Source: Roseitalea porphyridii (GTDB lineage Bacteria > Pseudomonadota > Alphaproteobacteria > Rhizobiales > Rhizobiaceae). From it: a stretch of DNA of 64,000 nucleotides. Each line of letters begins with the position of its first letter. The stretch's first letter is position 1. Where the stretch lies: NCBI RefSeq assembly GCF_004331955.1, contig NZ_CP036532.1, forward strand, positions 2,542,001 through 2,606,000. The letters are read 5' to 3'. The notes under the pieces were generated by a model that was not told the DNA's origin, made no database searches, and saw only the letters and a list, made by a program, of their open reading frames with translations. The position numbers and the translations under genes are program-made. Shown here piece after piece: positions 8,480 through 16,786 of this stretch.

Positions 8480-8750
8480 CGAAGTCCTCCAAAAGCCTGT
8501 CGAGCGACACGAAGAGAAATCGCTCTTCAATTGGGCCGTAGTGGCGGTGGTCGCCCTTGCCGCGCTCATTGTCGTAACCGACGATGCGTCTGCCCGGCCG
8601 ACCGAAGAACAGCGAGTACTTCAGACCATGCGGCCGCTCCGCCGTAGGGGCAGGCAGACGCCAGACCCGAACTTCGCGAATGGTGCCATCGGCGAACGTG
8701 CTCTTTTCATCGAGCAGCAGCGTCGCCCTGCCTGATGCTTTCCTTATCAT
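8418..8750 (-). CDS. TumE-family toxin (DUF6516-like)
   Basis: 110 residues rich in charged positions, with FADGTIREVRVWRLP, GLKYSLFFGRPGRRIVGYDNERGKGDHRH and a C-terminal amphipathic helix. The GYDN..GKGDHRH block is the recognisable centre of the DUF6516 (TumE-like) toxin family. The toxin gene comes first and overlaps the HTH antitoxin, the arrangement known for this pair. The pair sits between cbiG-cobJ and cobM and looks like an insertion into an ancestral cob operon. Mechanism not deducible here. Confidence 0.68.
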   Translation of the reverse strand: MIRKASGRATLLLDEKSTFADGTIREVRVWRLPAPTAERPHGLKYSLFFGRPGRRIVGYDNERGKGDHRHYGPIEERFLFVSLDRLLEDFDADVRKEQSRIRASDRGGTA

Positions 8751-8775
8751 ATGCGCATCATGGCATCAATTGCGA

Positions 8776-10587
8776 TCACCGTTGCTTGCCCGCATAGCCG
8801 CGCGGCGTGTAGATCCACTCTCGGCCGTCGCCGGTTCGCACGGTGCGCGTGTCAGACGAGCCGACGATCACCACCGTCAGCATGTCGACATCGTCCACTT
8901 CGAGATCAGCCAGCGGCACGGTGCGCACCATCTCCCCGTCCCGGCCAAGATTGGTCGCAAGGATCACCGGCGTATCGGCCGGACGGTGGTTGAGAAGTTC
9001 GTCGCGCGCCCAGGCAAGCTGCGTGCGGCGCTTCCTCGAGACCGGATTGTAGAACGCGATGACGAAATCGCCCTCGCCGGCCGCGCGCACGCGCCGCTGG
9101 ATGTCCTCCCATGGCGTCAGGAGGTCCGACAGCGAGATCGTGCAGAAATCGTGCCCGAGCGGCGCGCCGGCCCGCGCCGCCGCGCCCTGCAGAGCCGAAA
9201 TGCCCGGCGCGACGGCAATCGCGATGCGCTGAGCGGCATCGCTCAGGCCACCCCTGTCGAGCAGTTCGAACACAAGCGTCGCCATCGCGTAGATACCCGC
9301 ATCGCCCGAACAGACCAGCGCCACATCGCGGCCCTCGCCCGCCAGTTCCATGGCGTGCCGCACCCGGTCCTCCTCGCGACCGAGGTCGAAATCGTGTCGC
9401 GCCTTGCCGTCCGCGAGCGGCCCCAGCAGGTCCAGATAGAGCGAGTAACCGACCAGGTCGGTCGCGGCGCGCACCATGGCGGTGACCTCGGGCGACCGCC
9501 AGCCCTCACCGCCCGGCCCGATGCCGACCACCGACAGGCTGCCCCGCGCCCGGCCGGGCATGGTCCCGGCCGTGAACACGTCGGGCGCCCGCGCCACCCC
9601 GCAGGTCGCCCGGCCGCTCTTCTGCTTTTCGACGACGAGCGTCCCCGTTGCTCCCGTTGCCGCGAGCGCCGCCGCCTCACAGACGCCATGACAGCCCACT
9701 TCCCGGAAGACGACATCGGAAGGGTTGGGGAGGCGCGGCGTCTCGGCCTCGAGCGTCGTCGCATCGAAGAACCGGGCCGGCACGCCGAAATGCGCCGCCA
9801 CCGCGTGCACGGCGGGCTCGTCGGCCTTCACGTCGAGCGAGACGACGCAGCCGACCGCCCCTTCGGCGAGACCGGCCGCATCGAGCGTCTGTCGGGCGAG
9901 CGCCAGCGTCTCGACCGGATCGCAGCCGCGTTCGCAGCCGAGCCCGAGCGCCAGCCGGCGCGGATGGTAGACCAGCGTGTCCGCCCCGCCCGGATGGGCC
10001 TTTTCGGTGACGATGATGTGATGGTCGGCATTGGCGGCGACCAGAAGCCGGGAGCCGGCGAGCCAGTCCGCCTCACCGTCGATCGCCACCGGCGCGCCGG
10101 CGACGAGATCGGCCATGAAGCGCGCTGCATTGGCCGGATTGCCGAGCGCGTAGCCGTCCGGCGGCGCATCGAGCGCCACGCCGAACCTCAGATCGCCGGC
10201 CGTCGTGATCGCTGGGATGGCGCCGATCGCGCCGGCGATGGTCCGCGCCAGATCGTTGCCGCCGCGATGACCGCCAAGAACCGGGACCACCACGCTGCCG
10301 TCCTCGGCGAGGGCGACGACCGGCGGTTCGCCCGCCTTGTCGGCGAGCAGCGGCGCGAGCAGTCGCACCAGCGCTCCGGTCGCCATCACCGCGACGATCG
10401 GCCGGCCGGCCTCAAACAGGCCATGAAGATGAGAACGCAGATCGTCGAACGTCGCATCGGCCCGGTCGGCGGCCACCCGGCTTGCCGCCGCATGCACCGC
10501 GCCGCCGACGGCCTCCCGCACAGCGCGCGCCACATCGAGCCCGCCCTCCGAAAGGACGACGATCGCGGGATCAACGTTGGCGGTCAT
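8776..10587 (-). CDS. cobJ: CbiG-CobJ fusion: cobalt-precorrin-5A hydrolase and precorrin-3B C17-methyltransferase
   Basis: 603 residues. The N-terminal 345 or so form Cbi[53 protein letters not shown], and a C-terminal CbiG/CobE-like part with LGCERGCDPVETLALA. The remainder is CobJ, with SLSVVGIGPGGEGWRSPE, VALVCSGDAGIYAMA, VAPGISALQGAAARAGAPLG and FVIAFYNPVSRKR. CobJ contracts the ring by C17 methylation; CbiG opens the delta-lactone in the cobalt-early route. The ATG overlaps the cobI stop by 4 bp, which argues against a longer N-terminus. Confidence 0.92.
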   Translation of the reverse strand: MTANVDPAIVVLSEGGLDVARAVREAVGGAVHAAASRVAADRADATFDDLRSHLHGLFEAGRPIVAVMATGALVRLLAPLLADKAGEPPVVALAEDGSVVVPVLGGHRGGNDLARTIAGAIGAIPAITTAGDLRFGVALDAPPDGYALGNPANAARFMADLVAGAPVAIDGEADWLAGSRLLVAANADHHIIVTEKAHPGGADTLVYHPRRLALGLGCERGCDPVETLALARQTLDAAGLAEGAVGCVVSLDVKADEPAVHAVAAHFGVPARFFDATTLEAETPRLPNPSDVVFREVGCHGVCEAAALAATGATGTLVVEKQKSGRATCGVARAPDVFTAGTMPGRARGSLSVVGIGPGGEGWRSPEVTAMVRAATDLVGYSLYLDLLGPLADGKARHDFDLGREEDRVRHAMELAGEGRDVALVCSGDAGIYAMATLVFELLDRGGLSDAAQRIAIAVAPGISALQGAAARAGAPLGHDFCTISLSDLLTPWEDIQRRVRAAGEGDFVIAFYNPVSRKRRTQLAWARDELLNHRPADTPVILATNLGRDGEMVRTVPLADLEVDDVDMLTVVIVGSSDTRTVRTGDGREWIYTPRGYAGKQR

Positions 10588-11309
10588 CGCTTCGGCGCCG
10601 GCAGGGACCATCCCTCGCCGCCCCTGTAGACGAGGATCATCGAGAAGTAGGGCGCGGCATCGTCGTCGGTCATGGCGTCCAGCGGCACGAGCTTCTGCGT
10701 CTCCAGCGTAAGCCGCTCGGCATAGCAGCATTGCCCGGTCAGCCCAAGCTTACCGAGCAGCGCCCGGATGCGCCCGAAATGCCTGCCGACCTTGATGATC
10801 GCCGCACCCTCGCAGGCGTGAAGCTGGGCCTCGATGCGGTCATCGTCGAGCGGGGCGGGAATGACCGAGAAGACCTCGTTGCGGGCAGCCAGCGGCCGCG
10901 CGATCGCCGCCCCGCCCGCCATGACGGACGACACGCCCGGCACGATCTCGAACGGATAGCGGCCCGACAGGCGCTGAAACAGATACATGAACGAGCCGTA
11001 GAAGAACGGATCGCCCTCGCACAGGACGGCGACATCGCGCCCCGCGTCGAGATGTTCGGCGATTTCGCCCGCCGCCCGGTCATAGATTTCGGCTGCCGGA
11101 AAGCGCTCGGTGCGCATCGGCACGCGGATCGGGATCTCGACATGATCGGCGCGGATGCAGCCGGCGACGATCGAGCGGGCGAAGCTGTCGCCGCCCTCGG
11201 GCGCCGGCCAGGCGATCACAGGCGCCGCCGTCAGCAGCCGGTAGGCGCGCAGCGTGATCAGGTCAGGCGCGCCGGGGCCGACGCCGATGCCGTAGAGCGT
11301 CCCGCTCAT
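10584..11309 (-). CDS. cobI: Precorrin-2 C20-methyltransferase CobI
   Basis: SAM-dependent methylation at C20. Motifs: LYGIGVGPGAPDLITLRA at the N-terminus, VAVLCEGDPFFYGSFMYLF, VPGVSSVMAGGAAI, and IIKVGRHFGRIRALL. 241 residues, the normal size. The start is the ATG overlapping the cobL stop by 4 bp; the frame is open further upstream only as antisense-like sequence within cobL. Part of the tightly overlapped cbiX-cobH-cobL-cobI-cbiG/cobJ operon. Confidence 0.93.
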   Translation of the reverse strand: MSGTLYGIGVGPGAPDLITLRAYRLLTAAPVIAWPAPEGGDSFARSIVAGCIRADHVEIPIRVPMRTERFPAAEIYDRAAGEIAEHLDAGRDVAVLCEGDPFFYGSFMYLFQRLSGRYPFEIVPGVSSVMAGGAAIARPLAARNEVFSVIPAPLDDDRIEAQLHACEGAAIIKVGRHFGRIRALLGKLGLTGQCCYAERLTLETQKLVPLDAMTDDDAAPYFSMILVYRGGEGWSLPAPKR

Positions 11310-12523
11310 GGCTTCTTCACCCAGGACCATTGCGTGACTGGCATCGCCGGCCGCCAGCCCTTGTAGGGACCGACCGGGGAGGCGCTTTCGACCGAGATGC
11401 GCTGCAACTCGCCGCCGAACTCGCCATAGGCGGCCTGCAGCACCGATTCGCTTTCCAGCGTCACCGCATGGGCGACGAGCCGGCCCAGCGGCTTGAGCGC
11501 GACCATGCACGCACCGATCACCGCCCGGTTCACGCCGCCGCCGACGAACACCGCGTCCGGCGCATCGAGCCCTTCGAGCGCCGCCGGCGCCTCGGCGTCG
11601 ACGAGTTCGAGCTTCGGCGCACCAAGGACCAGCGCGTTCTGCGCGGCCATGGCGCGGCGTTCGGCGTTCGGCTCGATGCCGATCGCCCGCGCTTCGGGCG
11701 CCGCGCGCATCCATTCGATGCCGACCGAACCGCAGCCCGCGCCGACATCCCACAGCACCGCGCCGCGATGCGGCGCCAGCTTGGCGAGCGCCACCGCGCG
11801 CACGGTGCGCTTGGTCATCTTGCCGTCATGGGTGAACGCTTCGTCCGGCAGCCCTGTGCGCGGATGGATCACCGCCCCTGCCCCGCCGATGCACTCGATC
11901 GCGAGCGTGTGGAAATCGGGCACATTCTCGGGCGGCTGGTCGGCCGAGCCCGCAACGATCCTCTCGTCCGCCCCGCCCATCGCCGCAAGCGCCGTCATCG
12001 GCGAGGCGCCATAGCCCCGATCGCGCAGGAGCGCGGCGATCGTCGCCGGCGACGTGGCGTCCCTGGTGAGCACGAGCAGCCGCGCGCCCGGCGCAAAGAA
12101 CGGCACGATCTGTTCGGCCGCGCGGCCATGGACGGTGAGCGTCTCCACATCGGGGATAGACCAGCCGAGCCGGCAGGCGGCGAGCTGGAACGCGGAAAGC
12201 TGCGGGTGGAAGACGATCTCGTGCGGGTCGAACCCCTTCAGAAGCCGCGCGCCGACCGAATACCAGAGCGGATCGCCGGTCACGAGCACCACGACGCGCT
12301 TGCCCTTCTGCGCGCGGATCGTGTCGATCATCGCATCGAACGGCGAGGGCCACGCCATGCGTTCGGCCATGGTGTTGACAATCAGATCGTGATGCCGGTC
12401 GCCGCCGACGATCACCTGCGCATCCTCGACCAGCCGCCGCGCGGCCGGCGCCAGACCGGCCATGCCGTCCTCGCCGATGCCGATCACGTGGAGCCAGGCG
12501 AGCGCCCTGTCCGGAACACTCAT
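11306..12523 (-). CDS. cobL: Precorrin-6Y C5,15-methyltransferase (decarboxylating) CobL
   Basis: Bifunctional enzyme of 405 residues. The N-terminal CbiE-like methylase has LHVIGIGEDGMAGLAPAARRL, VLVTGDPLWYSVGARLL and FHPQLSAFQLAACRLGW. The C-terminal CbiT-like Rossmann methyltransferase and decarboxylase has LWDVGAGCGSVGIEWMRA and AIGIEPNAERR. It methylates C5 and C15 and decarboxylates the acetate side chain at C12. Stop and start overlap those of cobI and cobH by 4 bp. Confidence 0.94.
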   Translation of the reverse strand: MSVPDRALAWLHVIGIGEDGMAGLAPAARRLVEDAQVIVGGDRHHDLIVNTMAERMAWPSPFDAMIDTIRAQKGKRVVVLVTGDPLWYSVGARLLKGFDPHEIVFHPQLSAFQLAACRLGWSIPDVETLTVHGRAAEQIVPFFAPGARLLVLTRDATSPATIAALLRDRGYGASPMTALAAMGGADERIVAGSADQPPENVPDFHTLAIECIGGAGAVIHPRTGLPDEAFTHDGKMTKRTVRAVALAKLAPHRGAVLWDVGAGCGSVGIEWMRAAPEARAIGIEPNAERRAMAAQNALVLGAPKLELVDAEAPAALEGLDAPDAVFVGGGVNRAVIGACMVALKPLGRLVAHAVTLESESVLQAAYGEFGGELQRISVESASPVGPYKGWRPAMPVTQWSWVKKP

Positions 12524-13152
12524 GTCGCAAGCCCTCCGGCGAGCGCGTTGACGGCCCCCTGCGCCATCGCCGTGCCGCCGCGCCGGCCAAGAACGGTGAC
12601 ATAGGCCATGCCGCGCGGATCGCGCACCAGTTCGGCCTTGCTTTCGGCCGCGCCGACGAAGCCCACGGGCAAGGCGATCACCGCGGCCGGCCGGCCGACG
12701 CGCCCCTCGTCGAGCAGTTCCAGGAGCCGGAACAGCGTCGTCGGCGCATTGCCGATCGCGAGGATCTGCCCGTCGAGCCGGTCGCCCCAGAGATCGACCT
12801 GGGCGGCCGCCCGCGTCATCCGGTGGGCCTTCGCATGGGCCGCTACGTCCGCATCGCCGATCGCGCAATGCAGCACGCATCCCTTCGGCAGCAGGTGCCG
12901 CATCACGCCGTGCCGCAGCGTCTCGACATCGCAGAAGATGTCCGCCCCGGCATCGAGCGCCGCCCGCGTCCGGCCCGCGATATCGGCACTGAACCGCAGA
13001 TCGCCGACCACGTCGGGCATGCCGCAGGCATGGACGATCCGCGTCGCCAGCGGCCGGACCGGTTCCGGCAGCGCCTTGAGCGTATCGATCCGCGCGATCT
13101 CGGCGAACGATTGCGCATAGATCGCCTCGGGATCGCGGACATAATCGATCAT
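12520..13152 (-). CDS. cobH: Precorrin-8X methylmutase CobH
   Basis: Moves the C11 methyl to C12 to give (hydrogeno)cobyrinic acid. The N-terminus MIDYVRDPEAIYAQSFAEI and the block ARIVHACGMPDV carry the family signature; the His of the latter is the expected catalytic residue. IGNAPTTLFRLLEL and LPVGFVGAAESKAEL are also typical. The start chosen gives 210 residues and aligns with the usual family N-terminus. A GTG seven codons upstream is possible. Confidence 0.92.
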   Translation of the reverse strand: MIDYVRDPEAIYAQSFAEIARIDTLKALPEPVRPLATRIVHACGMPDVVGDLRFSADIAGRTRAALDAGADIFCDVETLRHGVMRHLLPKGCVLHCAIGDADVAAHAKAHRMTRAAAQVDLWGDRLDGQILAIGNAPTTLFRLLELLDEGRVGRPAAVIALPVGFVGAAESKAELVRDPRGMAYVTVLGRRGGTAMAQGAVNALAGGLAT

Positions 13153-13185
13153 CGCACCCATCACCCCCGGCACGGCGCGAACCGG

Positions 13186-14346
13186 TCAGGAACCGGTCTT
13201 GGCCATGCTCCTTGGTCCGAGCGGGTGGTCGGCCTGCGGATAGGGATGGTGATGATGCCCATGGCCGTGGCCGTGATCGTGACCGTGATGATGGCCATGC
13301 CCGTGATCGTGCGCATGATCGTGATGATGGTCGCCGTGGGCGTGGCTGTGCACCGGGGTCCATTCGAGCCCGTGTTCGCGGCAGAACGCCTCGTCACGGC
13401 AGCGCGCGTCGCAATCGCCGTTGCACGGGCAGTTCTCCGGCGCGCCGCCGACGCCCTCGACATGATGGTGATGGCTTTCCTGCGCCAGTCCCACCTCGGC
13501 CTCGAAGCCGAGCACCTGCTCGCGATATTTGCACATCTGGCAGTTCATGTTGTTGGTGCCCTCGACGATCTCGCGCACCCGTTCGGTGAGCGTATCGATG
13601 ACCAGATCATGATCGTTCAGATAGCCCGCCTTGACGAAGTCGATCTCCGGATGGGCCTCGGCCACCTCGTCGGTGTGGGCATAGATGCGCTTGACCAGAA
13701 CGCCGGTGAACAGGAAGTAGGGAAACACCACGATCCGCCGGTAGCCGAGCTTGGCTGCGTGTTCGAGCGCCGGCTTGACCAGCGGGAAGGTGACGCCCGA
13801 ATAGGCCGTCTCGCCCCAGCCGAAGCCCATGCCCTCCCACAGCATGCGCATCACCTTGGCGACGTTGGAATTGGCATCGGGGTCCGAGGCACCGCGCCCG
13901 ACGACGACGAGCATCGTGTCGTGCAGCGGGTCGCCCTTCTTCCAGCCCTGCGCGGCAAGCGCCTCCTCGATGCGCGCGCCGGCGGCCCGGATCATCCGCA
14001 GGTCGATGCCCAGTTCGCGGCCATAGTCGACCGTGATGTCGCGGTTCTGCGCCTGATAGGCGTTGAGCACCGAGGGGATGTCGTTCTTGGCGTGGCCGGC
14101 GGCGAACAGCATGCCCGGCACGGCGAGGATGTGATTGACCCCGCGCGCCTTGAGCGCATCGAGCCCCTTGTGAATCACCGGATTGGCGAATTCCAGATAG
14201 CCGTAATCGACCGGCACGTCCGGAAAGCGCTCGCGCATGCGCTCGGCGAGCCGCGCGAACTGGTCGACGGCGTTCCTGTTGCGGCTGCCATGGCCGCAGA
14301 TCATTACGCCATAGCGGGTGCCGTTCGGGGCGTTGTCGAACATCAC
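13186..14346 (-). CDS. cbiX: CbiX-type sirohydrochlorin cobaltochelatase, long form with His-rich tail
   Basis: Inserts cobalt into sirohydrochlorin in the cobalt-early route. Two CbiX/SirB repeats are visible: residues about 12-130 (VMICGHGSRNRNAVDQFARL, ANPVIHKGLDAL, ILAVPGMLFAAGHAKNDIPS) and about 140-265 (LVVVGRGASDPDANSNVAKV). These are followed by CQMCKYREQVLGFE, a cysteine pair seen in long CbiX proteins. A cysteine-containing linker precedes a C-terminal His/Asp/Gly tract of about 45 residues (HDHAHDHGHGHHHGHDHG and on), a likely metal store. 386 residues. It overlaps the small gene upstream by 4 bp. Confidence 0.88.
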   Translation of the reverse strand: MMFDNAPNGTRYGVMICGHGSRNRNAVDQFARLAERMRERFPDVPVDYGYLEFANPVIHKGLDALKARGVNHILAVPGMLFAAGHAKNDIPSVLNAYQAQNRDITVDYGRELGIDLRMIRAAGARIEEALAAQGWKKGDPLHDTMLVVVGRGASDPDANSNVAKVMRMLWEGMGFGWGETAYSGVTFPLVKPALEHAAKLGYRRIVVFPYFLFTGVLVKRIYAHTDEVAEAHPEIDFVKAGYLNDHDLVIDTLTERVREIVEGTNNMNCQMCKYREQVLGFEAEVGLAQESHHHHVEGVGGAPENCPCNGDCDARCRDEAFCREHGLEWTPVHSHAHGDHHHDHAHDHGHGHHHGHDHGHGHGHHHHPYPQADHPLGPRSMAKTGS

Positions 14347-14537
14347 CGGTTACGCCGGCTTGCCGCGCGCCAGGCGAAAAGGCCCGCACCGGCGGCGATC
14401 AGCAGCGCGGCGCCGCCGGCGCCCCAGCTCAGCCAGTGCGTGTGGCCGGCCACTTCGTCGACATGGCCGGGATGGGCGATGGCGGCGGTGGTCAGAACGG
14501 AAAGGGCGGCGGCGAGAGGGAGGCGAAGAAAGTGCAT
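14343..14537 (-). CDS. Small exported membrane protein, DUF6732-like
   Basis: 64 residues: a signal-peptide-like N-terminus (LRLPLAAALSVLTTAAIAHPGH), a short His-containing exposed stretch (HPGHVDEVAGHTHW) and one transmembrane helix (AALLIAAGAGLFAW) ending in RRNR. First gene of the cbiX operon, with a 4-bp overlap, which suggests a role in cobalt handling. I believe it matches the small DUF6732 family of alphaproteobacteria, but this was not checked; function unknown. Confidence 0.6.
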   Translation of the reverse strand: MHFLRLPLAAALSVLTTAAIAHPGHVDEVAGHTHWLSWGAGGAALLIAAGAGLFAWRAASRRNR

Positions 14538-14700
14538 CGGAGTGTCCTGCTGGTTCGAACGCGTGCGTCACCAACAGGTCCCGTCCGGCCGCAAGCGGCG
14601 GACGATCCACACGGCAGTTCCGGCCTTGCGCCCCCGGATTGGGTCGGCGTGGACGGACACCGCTTCGGCCATCCACGATGGCACTGCCGGCAACGGCGCG

Positions 14701-14729
14701 ACGTTATGGGTTTGCGCGGTGCCGGTCAA
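14701..14729 (-). promoter_or_regulatory. Promoter candidate for the cbiX-cob operon
   Basis: On the minus strand TTGACC and TAACGT are spaced by 17 bp, about 160 bp upstream of the DUF6732-like start. The leader between contains a hairpin (GTCCG C CGC TTG CG...) near 14580-14600 but not the conserved cobalamin-riboswitch boxes. The -10 match is weak. Confidence 0.35.
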
Positions 14730-14764
14730 TCGCGGGCACGGCACCGTGCGCAACAAACGCGACA

Positions 14765-15190
14765 TCAGCCGCCGCGCGTTTCGCGCAGGTCAAAGCCCAG
14801 CATGTCGGCGGTCCGTTCGATCAGCCGCAGTTCCTTGTCGTCGACCGCGTGATCGGATTCGGCGATCGCGATCATGTGGTCGAGCAGCGCCTTGCGCCGT
14901 TCGAGCGGCATTTCCAGGAAGACCGCCGAGGACTGGGCGTCGGTCGTCTCGTAGGCATAGTCCTGAAGATACTGGTAGACCCCGTCCATCGCCTCCGGAT
15001 CGAGTCCGAAGGCCTCGGCGCAGATGCGCTTGAACATGGCCAGTTCCTCGCCGCGCACGTCGCCGTCGGCGAGAATGACCCGGAACAGCAGCAGCAGTTC
15101 GGCCGTCAGCGCCGGGTCGCTCGCCACCAGCCGCACATTGCGCTCCCGGTCCAGCATGGACCGGATCGTGTCGATGATGCCGCCGGCCAT
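14765..15190 (-). CDS. TerB-family protein
   Basis: 141-residue all-helical protein. LTAELLLLFRVILADGDVRGEELAMFKRI and DHMIAIAESDHAVDDKELRLIERTADMLG are the paired acidic D..D..E helices of the TerB/tellurite-resistance fold. The start chosen (MAGGIIDTIRSML) drops a 15-residue upstream extension with no supporting motif. No other ter genes are nearby, so a tellurite role is not implied. It lies upstream of, and in the same direction as, the cbiX operon. Confidence 0.7.
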   Translation of the reverse strand: MAGGIIDTIRSMLDRERNVRLVASDPALTAELLLLFRVILADGDVRGEELAMFKRICAEAFGLDPEAMDGVYQYLQDYAYETTDAQSSAVFLEMPLERRKALLDHMIAIAESDHAVDDKELRLIERTADMLGFDLRETRGG

Positions 15191-15279
15191 CCGCGCGCCC
15201 TCTTCCAGCCCCGTCCTGTCATTGGCGCTACACAAAAGAATGGAAAGGGACCGTCAGTCAATCTTGGGAGACCAGACCG

Positions 15280-15450
15280 ATGAACCTTTCCGCTCCGACC
15301 CGGCTCGTGTTCATCCTCGCGGCGGTGATCGCGCTGGTCGCGCTGCTGATGGCGATGAACGTGATCGCCTTCGTTCCAGTCGCCTCGGTCTGGGTGGCGC
15401 TGCTTGCCTTCGTGGTCCTCGCCGCGGGCAACCTCCTCAAGGGCATCTGA
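15280..15450 (+). CDS. Small two-helix membrane protein
   Basis: 56 codons starting MNLSAPTRLVFIL, preceded by a GGGAG ribosome site eight bases upstream. Two hydrophobic helices (VFILAAVIALVALLMAM and VWVALLAFVVLAAGNLL) separated by NVIAFVP, ending LKGI. Not recognised. Codon use and the ribosome site support it as real. It is divergent from the TerB-like gene and convergent with the downstream oxidoreductase. Confidence 0.6.
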   Translation: MNLSAPTRLVFILAAVIALVALLMAMNVIAFVPVASVWVALLAFVVLAAGNLLKGI

Positions 15451-15455
15451 CCCGG

Positions 15456-16715
15456 TCACCCGGCGGCGAACCGCGCCGCGCGGAACGGCGCCGGATCGAA
15501 CCGGCCGCCCTGCCCCAGCATCATCCTGGCGAGATGGTCGCCGGCGACCGGGCCAAGGGTGAAGCCCTGATGGCCATGGCCGAAATTCAGCCAGAGCCCT
15601 GCAAGGCCCGGCGCTTCGTCCATCACCGGGCGCATGTCGGGAAAGACCGGCCGCGCGCCCAGCCATGGCGTCTCTTCGACCGCCTCGCCCAGGGCGAACA
15701 GTTCGCGGGCACGCGGCATCGCGCGTTCGAGTTGCACCGGCGTCGGCGGCGCGTCGTGCCGGGCGAATTCGGCGCCCGAGGTCAATCGTATGCCCCGGCG
15801 CATCGGCGCCATCACATAGCCGTTGGCGTCGTCGATCACCGCGCGGGTGAGGAACGCGTTGCCGACCGGGGCGTGATGGCGATGATAGCCGCGCTTGATG
15901 CCCATCGGCAGGCGCAGCCCGAGCCCCTCCAGCAATGCCTTGGACCACGGCCCGGCGGCGAGCACGGCGCGGTCGGCAATGAGATCGGGCGCGTCGCGCA
16001 ACGCGGCGCGCCAGCCGCCCGCCGCGCCCGAAAGGCCTACCACCTCGGCCTGGACGATCCGCCCGCCGAGCGATTCGAGCAGCGCCGCATAGGCCGAAAC
16101 CAGCGCGCCCGGATCCTGGCAGGTCCACGGCTCCTCGTAGTGGACCGCTCCGGCCAGCGCGTCGGTGTTCAGATGCGGCTCCAGTTCCGAAAGAGCTTTG
16201 GCATCGGGTGTCGAGACCGCCATGCCGAGCCCGCGCAGATCGGCCAGTTCGCCTTCCAGCGCCCGCAGCGCGGCTTCGCTTCGAAGGACGCGCAGCAGTC
16301 CCTTCTTCGTCAGCAGGTGCGCGGCGTCGGCCTCCTCGGCCAGTGCCCCGTGCGCCTCCACGCAGCCGTCGAACAGCGTGATGTTCGCCTCGTAGGTGCG
16401 CCGCGCCCGGTCTGGCCGTGAGGACCGGAAATAGCGCCAAAGGAACGGGGCGACGTGGGCCAGCGAGGAAGGCTGGTAGTGCGCCTCCACCCGGCGATTG
16501 AGCGCATAGCCGATCAGCCTCGTCACGCTGCGCGGAAACATGTAGGGATGAACGCCCTCGGGCTGGATCACGCCGGCATTGCCGAAGCTCGTCTCGCGTC
16601 CCGGCGCGCGCCGGTCGACGAGCACCACGTCGGCGCCGGCCCGCACAAGCGCGATCGCCGTGCACACGCCGACCATCCCGCCGCCGACCACGGCAACATC
16701 ATATCTGTGATCCAA
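15456..16715 (-). CDS. FAD-dependent D-amino-acid dehydrogenase-like oxidoreductase (DadA family)
   Basis: 419 residues. N-terminal FAD-binding VAVVGGGMVGVCTAIALVRAGA and VVLVDRRAPGRETSFGNAG match the DadA family, where GRETSxGNAG contacts the flavin. The middle has DPGALVSAYAALLESLGG; the C-terminus has GLWLNFGHGHQGFTLGPVAG, the second FAD contact. DadA oxidises D-amino acids to keto acids and ammonia, passing electrons to the membrane chain. The substrate here is not determinable. Stand-alone gene. Confidence 0.85.
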   Translation of the reverse strand: MDHRYDVAVVGGGMVGVCTAIALVRAGADVVLVDRRAPGRETSFGNAGVIQPEGVHPYMFPRSVTRLIGYALNRRVEAHYQPSSLAHVAPFLWRYFRSSRPDRARRTYEANITLFDGCVEAHGALAEEADAAHLLTKKGLLRVLRSEAALRALEGELADLRGLGMAVSTPDAKALSELEPHLNTDALAGAVHYEEPWTCQDPGALVSAYAALLESLGGRIVQAEVVGLSGAAGGWRAALRDAPDLIADRAVLAAGPWSKALLEGLGLRLPMGIKRGYHRHHAPVGNAFLTRAVIDDANGYVMAPMRRGIRLTSGAEFARHDAPPTPVQLERAMPRARELFALGEAVEETPWLGARPVFPDMRPVMDEAPGLAGLWLNFGHGHQGFTLGPVAGDHLARMMLGQGGRFDPAPFRAARFAAG

Positions 16716-16786
16716 GCCGACCCCCTATGCGCCGCATCCGGGGTTGGCCTTATCAGGCCCGTCTTCGGATCGTCCAGATGGTCGCT

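Noticed and set aside
14538-14764. Cobalamin riboswitch upstream of the DUF6732-like/cbiX operon
   Set aside because: The leader has hairpins and a GGGACCTG string, but the GCCACTG core and the AGCCAGGAGACCTGCC box, both clear at 26.1 kb, are absent.
14765-15190. Tellurite-resistance operon
   Set aside because: Only a single TerB-fold protein; no terACDE neighbours.
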